Assembly: GCA_025890175.1 (NCBI GenBank)
Contig: JANPYM010000023.1
Span: 29,215-93,214 of the forward strand
Direction of reading: 5' to 3'
Source: Ciborinia camelliae
Lineage: Eukaryota > Ascomycota > Leotiomycetes > Helotiales > Sclerotiniaceae
Length of the DNA stretch: 64,000 nucleotides
Positions 23,426 through 33,601 of this stretch are shown one piece after another. The position numbers and the translations under genes are program-made. The notes beneath the pieces were generated by a model. The model ran no database searches and had not been told where the DNA came from. It was given only the letters and a program-made list of their open reading frames with translations. Within the stretch, counting starts at the first letter, position 1. Every line of letters starts with the position of its first letter.

Positions 23426-25021
23426 ATGAGCGGTTCGTTCAAATTGAAGTTGAAGACAAATGGAGGAACCAATTCACCATCTGGACCTTCTACGCCTACT
23501 CCCACCACACCATCAAATCTCACTCCTGGTGGATCTAAGCCAAAAATAAAACTCAGCAGTAAACCTGCGACGTCACCACCTCTCCCATCTGGCCCATCGC
23601 AACCAAGACATACCAAAGCGGGACGAGCACCTAAACCCTCCAAGAAGCTCGTGGAATCGCGTAAGAGAGTTAAGGAAGAGGATGACAGCGGCGAAGATAG
23701 CATTTCTGTAATACCACGAAAACAGAACTTTCACGATGAACCTGCGAAGAAGAAAGTCAAGATTAGTCTTAAGACGGGAAAAACGCCCTCTATATCCAGT
23801 CTCCCTGGACCTGCAAAGACTCCCGTTGCACTCAAGGCCAAAATAAAGGGCAAACCACCCAAACGACCTCTCGGAGAAGGCTATGACTCTGAAGCCAGTG
23901 ATACGGAGAAGGATCCTTCCATTGAAGAATCATTCATTTTTCGAATGGTTCCTGGAGACGATTGCGACTATCTACGAACCTGTATCAGTGAGAAGAAGAT
24001 GGGTGTTCATCCAAGAGCTGGAGGCGCAGATGTGCAGATGAAATTCTTCCAAGCTGAAGGCAGACGAGCTTCTGTTACGATCCGTGGGAATATCTATGCC
24101 GCTACTCTTGTCGACTTGCCATGTATCATCGAAGGAATGAAGAGCTGGGATAAGAGGGGATGGTGGAAGAGTGTGGATATTTGTCAAATGCTTTGGATAT
24201 ATCAAAGGGTTGAAAACGAAGAGGAGGCGAAGACTGCCACTCTACCCGGAATCATTGACCCTCAAACTTTCCAATATCCACATGGTCTTACCCCTCCAAT
24301 GCACTTAGCACGAAAGCGACGTTTCAGAAAACGTATTAGCAGGACTGCGATCGAAGCCGTGGAAGAAGCTGTTGAAAAGCTTCTTGAAGATGACCGAAAA
24401 GCGGTATCTTCAGAATACAAAGTTATTTCACCCGAAAGAGATCAAAGTAGCCAAGTATTCAGCCCGGGAAGTTATGGTGAAGGAGGAGGCCGATACTCTG
24501 AGGATGAAGACGCCGAAGGCGAAGCCGACGATGGTTACTTCTCTCACATAAACGGCCATGGCCATGGCCATGCATCTGGCGATGAAATGGGTGGGGATCT
24601 CGAAGCTGATCTCGCAGCAGAAATGGAAGCCGAATTGGAAGCTGGAGCAGGCTTTGAAGACATTGCTGAAACCCCCATGTCTATGTCCGGCATTGCAGCT
24701 ACTCCTTCTATGCTTCAGGGCGATACCCCAATCCCTAACGAAGAAGAAGATAGCGGCGATGAGTCAATTGAGGATGGGGAAAGTGGAGATGAAGGAAGCG
24801 AAGCGGACGAAGTTTCTGATGATGAAAAGGCACGCTTGGCACAACTTCAAGAAGCCAAGGAGGATATTGTGGATCTCGAGAAACAGATTGAAGGCCTTCA
24901 GGCACAATTGGCAACTCAAAACAACCCAATTCTACGTAAGAGAATCGAAGATAAGTCTAGAAAACTCAAGGCTGAGTTGGAGATCAAGAAATCTTCTATT
25001 GGGGAGGCAGAGGATGATTAA
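23426..25021 (+). CDS. TAF7: TFIID subunit TAF7 (TAFII55 family)
   Basis: A single exon encodes 531 residues. After a basic, Pro/Ser-rich N-terminal tail (1-165) the TAFII55 domain starts at EESFIFRMVP. It includes ATLVDLPCIIEGMKSWDKRG (about 225-244), WWKSVDICQML and, near 284, PHGLTPPM followed by RKRRFRKRI, all hallmarks of TAF7. The C-terminal half is acidic with HGHGHGH repeats and ends in a coiled coil (about 455-531, heptads around LEKQIEGLQAQLA). TAF7 binds TAF1 inside TFIID and restrains its activity until initiation. Start ATG follows CCGCCAAA. The lower-case neighbour on the left, a TAF3-like gene, is divergent. The call is very secure. Confidence 0.97.
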   Translation: MSGSFKLKLKTNGGTNSPSGPSTPTPTTPSNLTPGGSKPKIKLSSKPATSPPLPSGPSQPRHTKAGRAPKPSKKLVESRKRVKEEDDSGEDSISVIPRKQNFHDEPAKKKVKISLKTGKTPSISSLPGPAKTPVALKAKIKGKPPKRPLGEGYDSEASDTEKDPSIEESFIFRMVPGDDCDYLRTCISEKKMGVHPRAGGADVQMKFFQAEGRRASVTIRGNIYAATLVDLPCIIEGMKSWDKRGWWKSVDICQMLWIYQRVENEEEAKTATLPGIIDPQTFQYPHGLTPPMHLARKRRFRKRISRTAIEAVEEAVEKLLEDDRKAVSSEYKVISPERDQSSQVFSPGSYGEGGGRYSEDEDAEGEADDGYFSHINGHGHGHASGDEMGGDLEADLAAEMEAELEAGAGFEDIAETPMSMSGIAATPSMLQGDTPIPNEEEDSGDESIEDGESGDEGSEADEVSDDEKARLAQLQEAKEDIVDLEKQIEGLQAQLATQNNPILRKRIEDKSRKLKAELEIKKSSIGEAEDD

Positions 25022-25129
25022 ATTCATTCTCGAATTAGTGAAAATGGGGACTTGTATATTTAGGCGTTTCTACACCAGATTTCCTATGTGAAATCCAAAC
25101 AATATTTGGCGCTGGCTGGTGGTATTTGC

Positions 25130-26837
25130 TAGATTTGGAAAAATGGCGTGGGTGGGTGGGCACATTAGGAATGGATGAACTACAAGGACAACTGACGGGC
25201 AGTGTCTAAAGTCGGAGTTGTGTGCGGAATTGAAAATGGTGCATTTACGGTCAGTGGAGAATATCATGAGCTATCGGGTGGCTCCATAATGACTACAAAC
25301 GTCGGCAAAATGATTGACGTCTTGAGCGGATCATATAATACAGTTTTTGTCTCTAGTATCCTTACAATGTGCCTATACACAGATCTGATACAATTCCCGT
25401 CTTTCCTAGCGGCTTGTCCTCACAGTTCTAGCTGTCTCCGATGTATGCATCTCCTTGAATCCCGCACCATCTATCACTCCGCTCTATACACAGCATCACA
25501 TCAAGAGCTCTTAGAACAGGCACTAATAGCAAAGCGCCCACAAACTCAAGCAGGTTCGCCAATTGAGCCAAATCCACCATTGTAAACCCCAAGGTGCAGA
25601 AGAAGCCCTTGCACTTTACAAACACCCCTTACATTCCCTTCAAGTAATTACCCTCCTTGATCTTCGCCCTTCTCTCTTTCCTCATGGCCTTCCTCAAATC
25701 CGCACGCTGTTCCAGTGCCGCTTCTCCTTCGCTCGGCAAATCAATGGATTGTTGTTGGATGGGTACCTTGACTTCTAGCATGCTCGTGTCGCCAGATAGC
25801 AGTGCGCGTTCTTCGGCCTTGCGGCGGGCTTTCGCTGCTTGTCGACGGAGCTTTTTCGATTTGGCTGGAGTGCGTTGTTAGTATATAGCTCACTCGGGGA
25901 TCACTGGGAGATGCATGTGCAAGGAAAGAGTTTGGGGAGCTTCACAATGGCGGGCAAAGCGCATTGAGACTTGGGGGAAGGTCGGGGGGGGGGGGGAAAG
26001 AAAAAATAGGAAATCAAAACACATACAAAACTCATCACCGCCCGTCTCCTCGGCTCCATCAACCGCCTTCTTCTTGTCCAAACAATGCCATAACCATTCG
26101 GGATATTCCTCCTCCTTCAATGCCACGGGATCATCTCTTCCTTTCAGAAAATTCAAGCCTCTTAATATGGTTCCTGCGGGTATACTCGAGGTAGGTAAGG
26201 GTGTCGCTTTTTTCGCAGGTTGTGAGGAGGGGATTCCCACGGCAACGGGGGGAGCCGATAGTGATGTTGAGAATGGCTGGGCGGCGGAGGTGGTGGTTGG
26301 AGGGGGGGAGCACTGGAGTGGTGTGCTGGTGAAGGCGCGGGTTTGCGATTGGAGTCGCGAGAAGGGGCTCCGTTTTAGACAGCGCGAACAAATCATTTTG
26401 AGGTCGTGGATTGTGAGGTAGGTGATCTGGTGGGCTATTTTTGAGGGTTCATACATATGGAGATTTATTTTTTTGGGATCTGTACGGGTGGCCGCTTGGG
26501 CCAAGTGTGCTGGTGATATCAAAATTCTTTGGTGGGGGGACTTGGGTAATTGGTGGATAAGTAATAAATGGATTATCTGTTTTGTTACCTAGACCTGGGT
26601 ATACAGTAATCAGAAAATTAAAATCGCATGGGCATTTGGTTGATTTCGGCGATTGGACATTTTCCGTCTTTGATCCCGATAAACTGCGTGATAAATGAAC
26701 CACAAGTACCTATCTTTCGTTAAGAAGTTCGTGTCAGTTATGTCAGTCTTGGAACGCTCTTCAGTTCACAAGCTTGGGACATAAGATTGGTTGTACAATG
26801 TTTCATATTTACAGTCCCATTAGTCGACCTTTCGTAG
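25130..26837. repeat. Near-identical 1.7-kb copy 1, left of assembly gap
   Basis: 1708 bp ending exactly at the N gap. The same sequence starts again directly after the gap (26848-28553). By eye the two copies differ only in two G runs: 13 G (25984-25996) versus 10 G, and 6 G (26247-26252) versus 7 G. This is the picture expected when two contigs overlap but were not merged. It contains the whole mL54 gene. Confidence 0.95.
25629..26396 (-). CDS. MRPL37: Mitochondrial large-subunit ribosomal protein mL54 (MRPL37 type), intact copy
   Basis: Exons 26396-26027 and 25864-25629 are joined by a 162-bp intron (GTATGT..CTCCAG, phase 1) and give 201 residues. The N-terminus MICSRCLKRSPFSRLQSQTR is Arg/Ser-rich without acidic residues, as in a mitochondrial presequence. 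The core SIPAGTILRGLNFLKGRDD and EEYPEWLWHCLD is the signature of mL54. The second exon gives a basic helix SKSKKLRRQAAKARRK and ends RAKIKEGNYLKGM. The longer ORF opens further upstream, but ATG 26396 is the start that gives a good presequence. The product belongs to the large subunit of the mitoribosome. The intron contains a 13-base G run. The second assembled copy at 27347 is broken. Confidence 0.92.
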
Positions 26838-26847
26838 NNNNNNNNNN
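26838..26847. other. Assembly gap (10 N)
   Basis: Ten N bases, a fixed-length placeholder. The flanks are duplicate copies of the same 1.7 kb, so no sequence is probably missing. Confidence 1.
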
Positions 26848-28553
26848 TAGATTTGGAAAAATGGCGTGGGTGGGTGGGCACATTAGGAATGGATGAACTA
26901 CAAGGACAACTGACGGGCAGTGTCTAAAGTCGGAGTTGTGTGCGGAATTGAAAATGGTGCATTTACGGTCAGTGGAGAATATCATGAGCTATCGGGTGGC
27001 TCCATAATGACTACAAACGTCGGCAAAATGATTGACGTCTTGAGCGGATCATATAATACAGTTTTTGTCTCTAGTATCCTTACAATGTGCCTATACACAG
27101 ATCTGATACAATTCCCGTCTTTCCTAGCGGCTTGTCCTCACAGTTCTAGCTGTCTCCGATGTATGCATCTCCTTGAATCCCGCACCATCTATCACTCCGC
27201 TCTATACACAGCATCACATCAAGAGCTCTTAGAACAGGCACTAATAGCAAAGCGCCCACAAACTCAAGCAGGTTCGCCAATTGAGCCAAATCCACCATTG
27301 TAAACCCCAAGGTGCAGAAGAAGCCCTTGCACTTTACAAACACCCCTTACATTCCCTTCAAGTAATTACCCTCCTTGATCTTCGCCCTTCTCTCTTTCCT
27401 CATGGCCTTCCTCAAATCCGCACGCTGTTCCAGTGCCGCTTCTCCTTCGCTCGGCAAATCAATGGATTGTTGTTGGATGGGTACCTTGACTTCTAGCATG
27501 CTCGTGTCGCCAGATAGCAGTGCGCGTTCTTCGGCCTTGCGGCGGGCTTTCGCTGCTTGTCGACGGAGCTTTTTCGATTTGGCTGGAGTGCGTTGTTAGT
27601 ATATAGCTCACTCGGGGATCACTGGGAGATGCATGTGCAAGGAAAGAGTTTGGGGAGCTTCACAATGGCGGGCAAAGCGCATTGAGACTTGGGGGAAGGT
27701 CGGGGGGGGGGAAAGAAAAAATAGGAAATCAAAACACATACAAAACTCATCACCGCCCGTCTCCTCGGCTCCATCAACCGCCTTCTTCTTGTCCAAACAA
27801 TGCCATAACCATTCGGGATATTCCTCCTCCTTCAATGCCACGGGATCATCTCTTCCTTTCAGAAAATTCAAGCCTCTTAATATGGTTCCTGCGGGTATAC
27901 TCGAGGTAGGTAAGGGTGTCGCTTTTTTCGCAGGTTGTGAGGAGGGGATTCCCACGGCAACGGGGGGGAGCCGATAGTGATGTTGAGAATGGCTGGGCGG
28001 CGGAGGTGGTGGTTGGAGGGGGGGAGCACTGGAGTGGTGTGCTGGTGAAGGCGCGGGTTTGCGATTGGAGTCGCGAGAAGGGGCTCCGTTTTAGACAGCG
28101 CGAACAAATCATTTTGAGGTCGTGGATTGTGAGGTAGGTGATCTGGTGGGCTATTTTTGAGGGTTCATACATATGGAGATTTATTTTTTTGGGATCTGTA
28201 CGGGTGGCCGCTTGGGCCAAGTGTGCTGGTGATATCAAAATTCTTTGGTGGGGGGACTTGGGTAATTGGTGGATAAGTAATAAATGGATTATCTGTTTTG
28301 TTACCTAGACCTGGGTATACAGTAATCAGAAAATTAAAATCGCATGGGCATTTGGTTGATTTCGGCGATTGGACATTTTCCGTCTTTGATCCCGATAAAC
28401 TGCGTGATAAATGAACCACAAGTACCTATCTTTCGTTAAGAAGTTCGTGTCAGTTATGTCAGTCTTGGAACGCTCTTCAGTTCACAAGCTTGGGACATAA
28501 GATTGGTTGTACAATGTTTCATATTTACAGTCCCATTAGTCGACCTTTCGTAG
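26848..28553. repeat. Near-identical 1.7-kb copy 2, right of assembly gap
   Basis: 1706 bp that repeat 25130-26837 in direct orientation from the first base after the gap. Unique sequence resumes at 28554 (GCCTCTAG). Differences are confined to two G runs. Confidence 0.95.
27347..28112 (-). pseudogene. Second assembled copy of mL54, frameshifted at a G run
   Basis: Same exons as the intact copy (28112-27742 and 27582-27347), but the G run at 27962-27968 has seven bases instead of six. After SAPP the frame shifts, and the C-terminal half of exon 1 is out of frame. Since everything else is identical, this is best read as a sequencing error in one of two unmerged contig ends, not as a real paralogue or pseudogene. 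Confidence 0.85.
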
Positions 28554-28723
28554 GCCTCTAGTTTTGGGCAGGTGCTGTGAAGCTTACTGGCTCCTTTGCA
28601 TATCCTCGTCATTTCATTCTAGATATCCTGCCTCAAGCTGCGTTGAGCTCGCGCGTAATCCAGCTGAACACCTCCCCCATCCCCCCTCCCCTTTCTTTAC
28701 CCAGTCAACCGATCATAACACAT

Positions 28724-29177
28724 CTATTCAGGCTTCTTGGTATAGTTTTGTTGTTCGAACAGGTAACCTCTAATCTTGGACTCCTTCAATAACTCGAAAT
28801 ATCGGTCTGGGGGAAAGGATTAGCTCCAAGATCAATAAGAAGTTTTGGATAGAAAGCCAAAGTTGTCGTCGAATTGCGAGAACCAAATCCTCTCCAAGAA
28901 CAAGAACAAATCCATAGCTTCTTCCAACGTATGGATTTCATCCCTCACCTCTTAATGCTCCGCATTTCTCCAAATGATTAACTCCCTCCTTGTAATAACA
29001 CTTTCCCAACTCCTCCCTCACTAAGCGCGCCATCATGCTCTTGACCCATTGTTCTCTAATAACCGCATCTTGTGCTTGCTTCAATCGTGCTGTATCATCA
29101 TAATCGACGCCATCGAAGGTTGGGGGAACAGTAGGTTTCTTCGCAAGGAATGCGGCGGACTCGGGAGTTGGTGCCAT
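28724..29177 (-). CDS. Mitochondrial complex I accessory subunit, NDUFB10/PDSW type
   Basis: Exons 29177-28949 and 28806-28724 are joined by a 142-bp intron (GTGAGG..CCCCAG, phase 1), giving 103 residues. The start is the internal ATG 29177 (MAPTPESAAFLAKKP), which agrees with fungal orthologues; the frame is open further upstream but that part is not protein-like. Landmarks are PTFDGVDYDD, LKQAQDAVIREQWVKSMMAR and LGKCYYKEGVNHLEKCG, with two Cys residues in the CHCH-like pattern of this subunit. The second exon gives the end RGYLFEQQN. It should sit in the peripheral membrane arm of NADH:ubiquinone oxidoreductase. It lies in tandem with mL54, another nuclear gene for a mitochondrial protein, and is divergent from the nucleolin gene. 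Confidence 0.92.
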
Positions 29178-29626
29178 TGTATTTGAATTGGGGGACAGAT
29201 ATATCGGATGATGTTGTGAGGTTGGGAGGTGGATGGGTATAGATTCGGAGAGGTGGTATGGCTCCAGCAGCGTGGTAAATTCAAGGTCGTCGACGTCCTT
29301 CACAAATGGGTTTGTAATGAAGCTATTTTGATTGTTTAATCTCAACCATTGAAAGTCACGATTTATTATGGGGCTCGAATGCTCTCAGAGTACATCCTTG
29401 CACCCTTGCACACATTTTATCTTTTATCCATCTAGCGCAATTGAAAAAAAAATCTCGATAAGAGCTTTTCTTCAACCTACTTAAACTTTGCACTTTCCCA
29501 TTTTTTCACCCATCCTCCCTTCCATCTTACATCCTCTCAACTTCTCAACTTTACACTCTTTCTTCTACCCATTCATTACCCATTACCCATTCCGTCAATC
29601 CCTTCATTAAGAAGTAATTAATCACA
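29178..29626. promoter_or_regulatory. Divergent promoter region of complex I subunit and nucleolin genes
   Basis: The nucleolin side (29460-29626) is a long pyrimidine-rich CT tract with three tandem CCATTACCC-like units just before a short A-rich leader and the ATG. Such CT-rich cores are common upstream of highly expressed fungal genes. No TATA box is evident. Confidence 0.5.
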
Positions 29627-31268
29627 ATGGCTAAGACCAAGGAACCAAAGGCTGCTAAGGCTTCCAAGAAGACTGAGGTCAAACCACCCACCACTGTCAA
29701 GAATGCTGCAGTTATCAAGCCATCTCAATCACCAAAAGCTAAATCCAAACAGACCACAAAGGCTACCGCCACCAAGGCCAAGCCAGCCCCAAAGCCAGTC
29801 AAGAAGGCTGCCACCCCATCATCATCATCCGAGAGCGACTCCGCCTCTGACTCTGGTTCCGATTCCGAGTCTGAGGAGGAGAAGCCAGCCCCAGTCAAGG
29901 CTACCAAGGCCAAGGCTGCTAAGGTCGCTGAGAAGAAAGAGGTAGAATCCTCTGAATCCTCATCATCGGAATCTGAATCAGAATCTGAGGATGATTCCTC
30001 TTCCTCATCATCTGAATCCGAGACTGACTCCAAACCCGCCGCAAAGCCTGCCAAGAAGGCTGCTGCTTCTGAAAGCGATGATAGTGACGACTCAAGCGAC
30101 TCCGACTCCGAGGAGGAGGCCAAGCCAGTAGTTGCTGCTGCCAAGAAGGTCAACGGTGCTGCCAAGCCAGTTGCCAAAGCTACTGTAAGTGATGTTAATC
30201 ATTCTATCAACCTCATGATGAAGTCGGTAAACTAACTCGTATACAGAAGGAATCCGACTCCGATAGCTCTGACTCCTCTGACGAAGAAGAGAAGAAGGCA
30301 TCTGGATCAGACTCTTCCGACTCCGATAGCGATGATTCCAGCGAGGCCGAAGCTGAAGCACCATCCAAGAAGCGCAAGGCTGAGGATGAGCCAGAGGCAT
30401 CTGCCAAGAAGACCAAGACCGAGGAGACCACTGGAGACGATGCTGGTGTCAAGAACTTGTTCGTTGGTAACTTGAGCTGGAACATTGATGATGAATGGCT
30501 CTACCGTGAGTTCGAAGAGTTCGGTGAGATCACTGGTGCTCGTGTCATCAGCGACAAGAACACTGGACGCTCCAAGGGTTTCGGTTACGTCGAATTCGCT
30601 AAGTCATCCGATGCTGCCGCTGCTCTCGCTGCCAAGAAGGGTGCTCTCATCGATGGTCGTGAGGCCAACGTTGACTTCTCCACTCCCCGTGACAACACCG
30701 CACCAAAGGAGCGTGCTAACAACCGTGCTGCCCAATTCGGTGATGCCAAGAACCCACCTTCCGACACTCTCTTCCTCGGTAACCTTTCCTTCGATGCTGA
30801 TGAGAACGTTGTTGGTGAGGCTTTCGGTGCCCACGGTACCGTTGTCAACGTCAGACTTCCTACTGACCAGTAAGTTCACTCACATATGATATTTTTATCT
30901 TAATACTAACACTCATCAGGGAAACTGGTAACCCCAAGGGTTTCGGATATGTTACCTTCGGTTCCGTTGAAGATGCTACCGCTGCCTATGATGCTATGAT
31001 GGGTGCCGATATTGCTGGTCGTCCAGTCAGACTTGACTATGCCACTCCCCGTCCAGAGCGCAGTGAAGGCGGTGGATTCGGTGGACGTGGTGGCGGACGC
31101 GGCGGCGGTGGCCGTGGTGGCGGACGTGGTGGTGGACGTGGTGGATTTGGCGGACGTGGTGGCGGACGTGGCGGCGGTGACCGTGGTGGAAGAGGTGGTG
31201 GACGTGGAGGCAGCACTAACCGTGGTGGCTTCGGTGACTTCAAGGGAAAGAAGATGTCTTTCGAGTAA
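29627..31268 (+). CDS. Nucleolin-like nucleolar RNA-binding protein (Nsr1/Gar2 type)
   Basis: Exons 29627-30184, 30247-30869 and 30920-31268, with introns GTAAGT..ACAG and GTAAGT..TCAG, give 509 residues. The first half is a Lys/Ala- and Ser/Glu/Asp-rich tail with several acidic-serine blocks, which are likely CK2 sites, and a KKRKAEDE nuclear signal near 227. RRM1 begins at NLFVGNL (about 256) with RNP1 KGFGYVEF; RRM2 begins at TLFLGNL with RNP1 KGFGYVTF, split by the second intron. The C-terminus is an RGG box of many GGRGGG units. This order is that of Gar2, Nsr1 and nucleolin, which act in pre-rRNA processing and small-subunit assembly in the nucleolus. Codon use is strongly biased to C-ending codons in the RRM part, suggesting high expression. 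Confidence 0.95.
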
Positions 31269-33482
31269 GCTGATGGTATCATTTGAGGGTTACCATTGCC
31301 TGTCCGTACTTTGTCACACCTTGAGTACTCTTTAGAGATACTACGGTGTTGATCTGTGGGTCGTTGGCTTTGTGGGTTGTGGGCTCTTGACTTCTACTCC
31401 TTATGGAGAATGTGGGCTTTGAGACATGGCTTCTTCTTTCTTTGGATTCTTTCATCGGAAGAGAAGTTTACAACTTGTGGGCTTGATTTACGTGGTCGTC
31501 GGCTTGTGGCTGTCCTGTTACGATACTTTTTGATACGAATATTCAGTGGGGGCGTTTGGGTCAGAACATTATGATCTGTGGGCTTTGAACATAATAAGAA
31601 GTTGGTATGATCCTTTCTTGTATCTTCGAATACTGGGAGAGGGGACTGGGCTTCATGTGGGCTTCCCGAGGGCATTTTGCACAAAAAGTTCTTTGTTTTC
31701 CTTGGCTTGGTGGAATGGTTCACGACAAATATTACCCGGGTTTTGCGAAGTCTCTCGCTAGACCAATGTATCATATGGTGAGTATCTTGCAATTGGTATT
31801 TCCCCTTGCTACTAGTATTTCACATTACGAATCAATTCAATAATAATTTAAAATATCTCTTCATGATGACTTGTAAAATGCTATGAGTGAGTGCATCTTG
31901 ACTGCCAGTGTACCATATGGATACATGCCGATCGACTATCTTTTTTCTACTCGGGTGATTTGCTTTTAGATGATGGCTTGCTTGATTGAATTGTTAGATA
32001 GTTCCTTCGATAGGAATATTCATCTAAGAACCTTTTAGAGCATGCTCTTATAATTTCCAGCAACGTCCACTTGAGAAAATCATACGTCCTTTTGTTTCCT
32101 TGGCCTTGTTTACTTGTTTAGTTGTTTACCAGCCCACCTGCAGTCACACGATCGATCGATCACCCGATTCAAATTCAAATTCAAATTCACTTCACTTCAC
32201 CCGACCATGATCCATCTCAGCATCCCGAGGTCCCATCATTCAAATGGATTCAAATCGACAGGTTCCGGGGAAGGCGTGCCGTAAAAGCCTAAAACTAAAT
32301 GAAATGCATATGTGAGGTATCATGTCATCCCGAGGTCATATGCAGCTCGCAAACAAATCTTTCGTTCGGGATAGATGATGGGATGGGATGGGGGATAAGT
32401 TGAGGTGGATGGATTAGATGGGATGGGATTATACTGTGTTTTGTATTTTGGTATTGCAATGAGGGCGGGCTCAACAAGCACGGAAACTTTCCAATCTCCA
32501 ATCTCCAATCCCTCAAAGGTCAAGTCTCGACTTCAAGATACTAGTAACCCTCTGAAGAAATTGCCTTTTTTTTGACTAGGTACTCAAGATTTCAAAATTC
32601 TTATACGCCCAAGTGGATTGATCCTAAGACCAAATTACTTCTTGATAGGCAGGTCTACGGGTAGTATTCGCTGCGAGTTATCTCCGCCTAAGTTGATCGG
32701 GTCGCCAACTTCTGAACCAACTTATCTATCTGCCACGAGCTCATATAGAGGACACTTTCAAAGTAATAGAGGGAGCAGATAGATACTGCAGAATACCCAA
32801 CCACTCTCCAGCATGCTATTAGCAGCGACAATATCTATACGGGGCAATTACTCCAACTCACTATTGGATTGTATGTATATTGATTACAAACTAGGATTAT
32901 GCCGGCCTATACATCTGAGAAACCTCCGAAATGCTTTGATTTGATTTCGAAAAGAAGATGGCGATACTGTCTTGTGGTGTGATGCCATCTTCATCAACCA
33001 AGTGGACAATAACGAGAGAGAAGCATAAGTTACTCGCATGCACGAGGTGTACACTCAGGCAGAATCAGTCTTCTTGAGAGTTTGTCGAAAGTGCGTAGGG
33101 AGTCAACCCAACCCATATGAATTCAGAGATATCCCAATTGTACTTGGAAGGGGTCATATGCAGCAGTGAATGAATCATCTAGAATGATGCTCATGACTCA
33201 AATGATTTTGAACCTCCATTCGAGGTGGGATAAACATCCAACTACAGACCTTTCTTCTTCTCCTTTTGGTAAGTAGATCATGCATGATATGATATATGGA
33301 TAGGTATATATAATGATGCTCACTCGGCACACTATACATCCACCTATCCCATCCCGTCCATTCATCCATATCTTGTCAACAAAACATCAAACCCCTCAGG
33401 CCTTTGCCCTTTCCCCCCTCCCCTCTCTCTCTCTCTCTCCCACTCCCAAATCAACCCAAAACGCAAAAACAAAAGCCAAAAA
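31269..33482. other. Gene-free spacer
   Basis: The first part is probably the 3' UTR of the nucleolin gene (TGTGGGCTTTG-like words repeat between 31370 and 31600). A tandem TTCAAA repeat is at 32166-32186 and GATC repeats at about 32150. A CT repeat lies at 33424-33440. No credible ORF. Confidence 0.4.
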
Positions 33483-33601
33483 ACATACAACAGTGGGGAT
33501 TCGCTGGTGGTCACCCACCCAACTACTAATCCACCGATCTGAAGCTTGTGTATGGCAGAGCGGACGGGATGCCCAATTCTTTTCAGTCTATGGTCGTATG
33601 T
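33483..33601 (-). rRNA. 5S ribosomal RNA (copy A)
   Basis: Minus strand, 119 nt, starting ACATACGACCATAG and ending GTTGTATGT, so that the two ends pair as helix I. Conserved parts include CATCCCGTCCGC, the box C-like GTTGGGTGGGTGACCACC and CAGCGAATCCC. A T6 run follows the 3' end (pol III terminator), and a TATAT element lies about 27-32 bp upstream of the start. In many ascomycetes 5S genes are scattered singly in the genome, as here. A second copy is at 61722-61840. Confidence 0.96.

Noticed and set aside
25202..25585. 127-codon ORF on the plus strand, present again at 26920-27303
   Set aside because: It has no ATG start (GTG), no recognisable features, lies antisense to the 3' flank of mL54 and is repeated only because of the assembly overlap.
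25130..28553. Real recent segmental duplication of the mL54 gene
   Set aside because: Both copies end exactly at the N gap and differ only in homopolymer length, as for an unmerged overlap; the second gap shows the same pattern.
31003..31335. ORFs in other frames over the RGG box of the nucleolin gene
   Set aside because: They are shadows of the G-rich repeat and start inside a clear exon.
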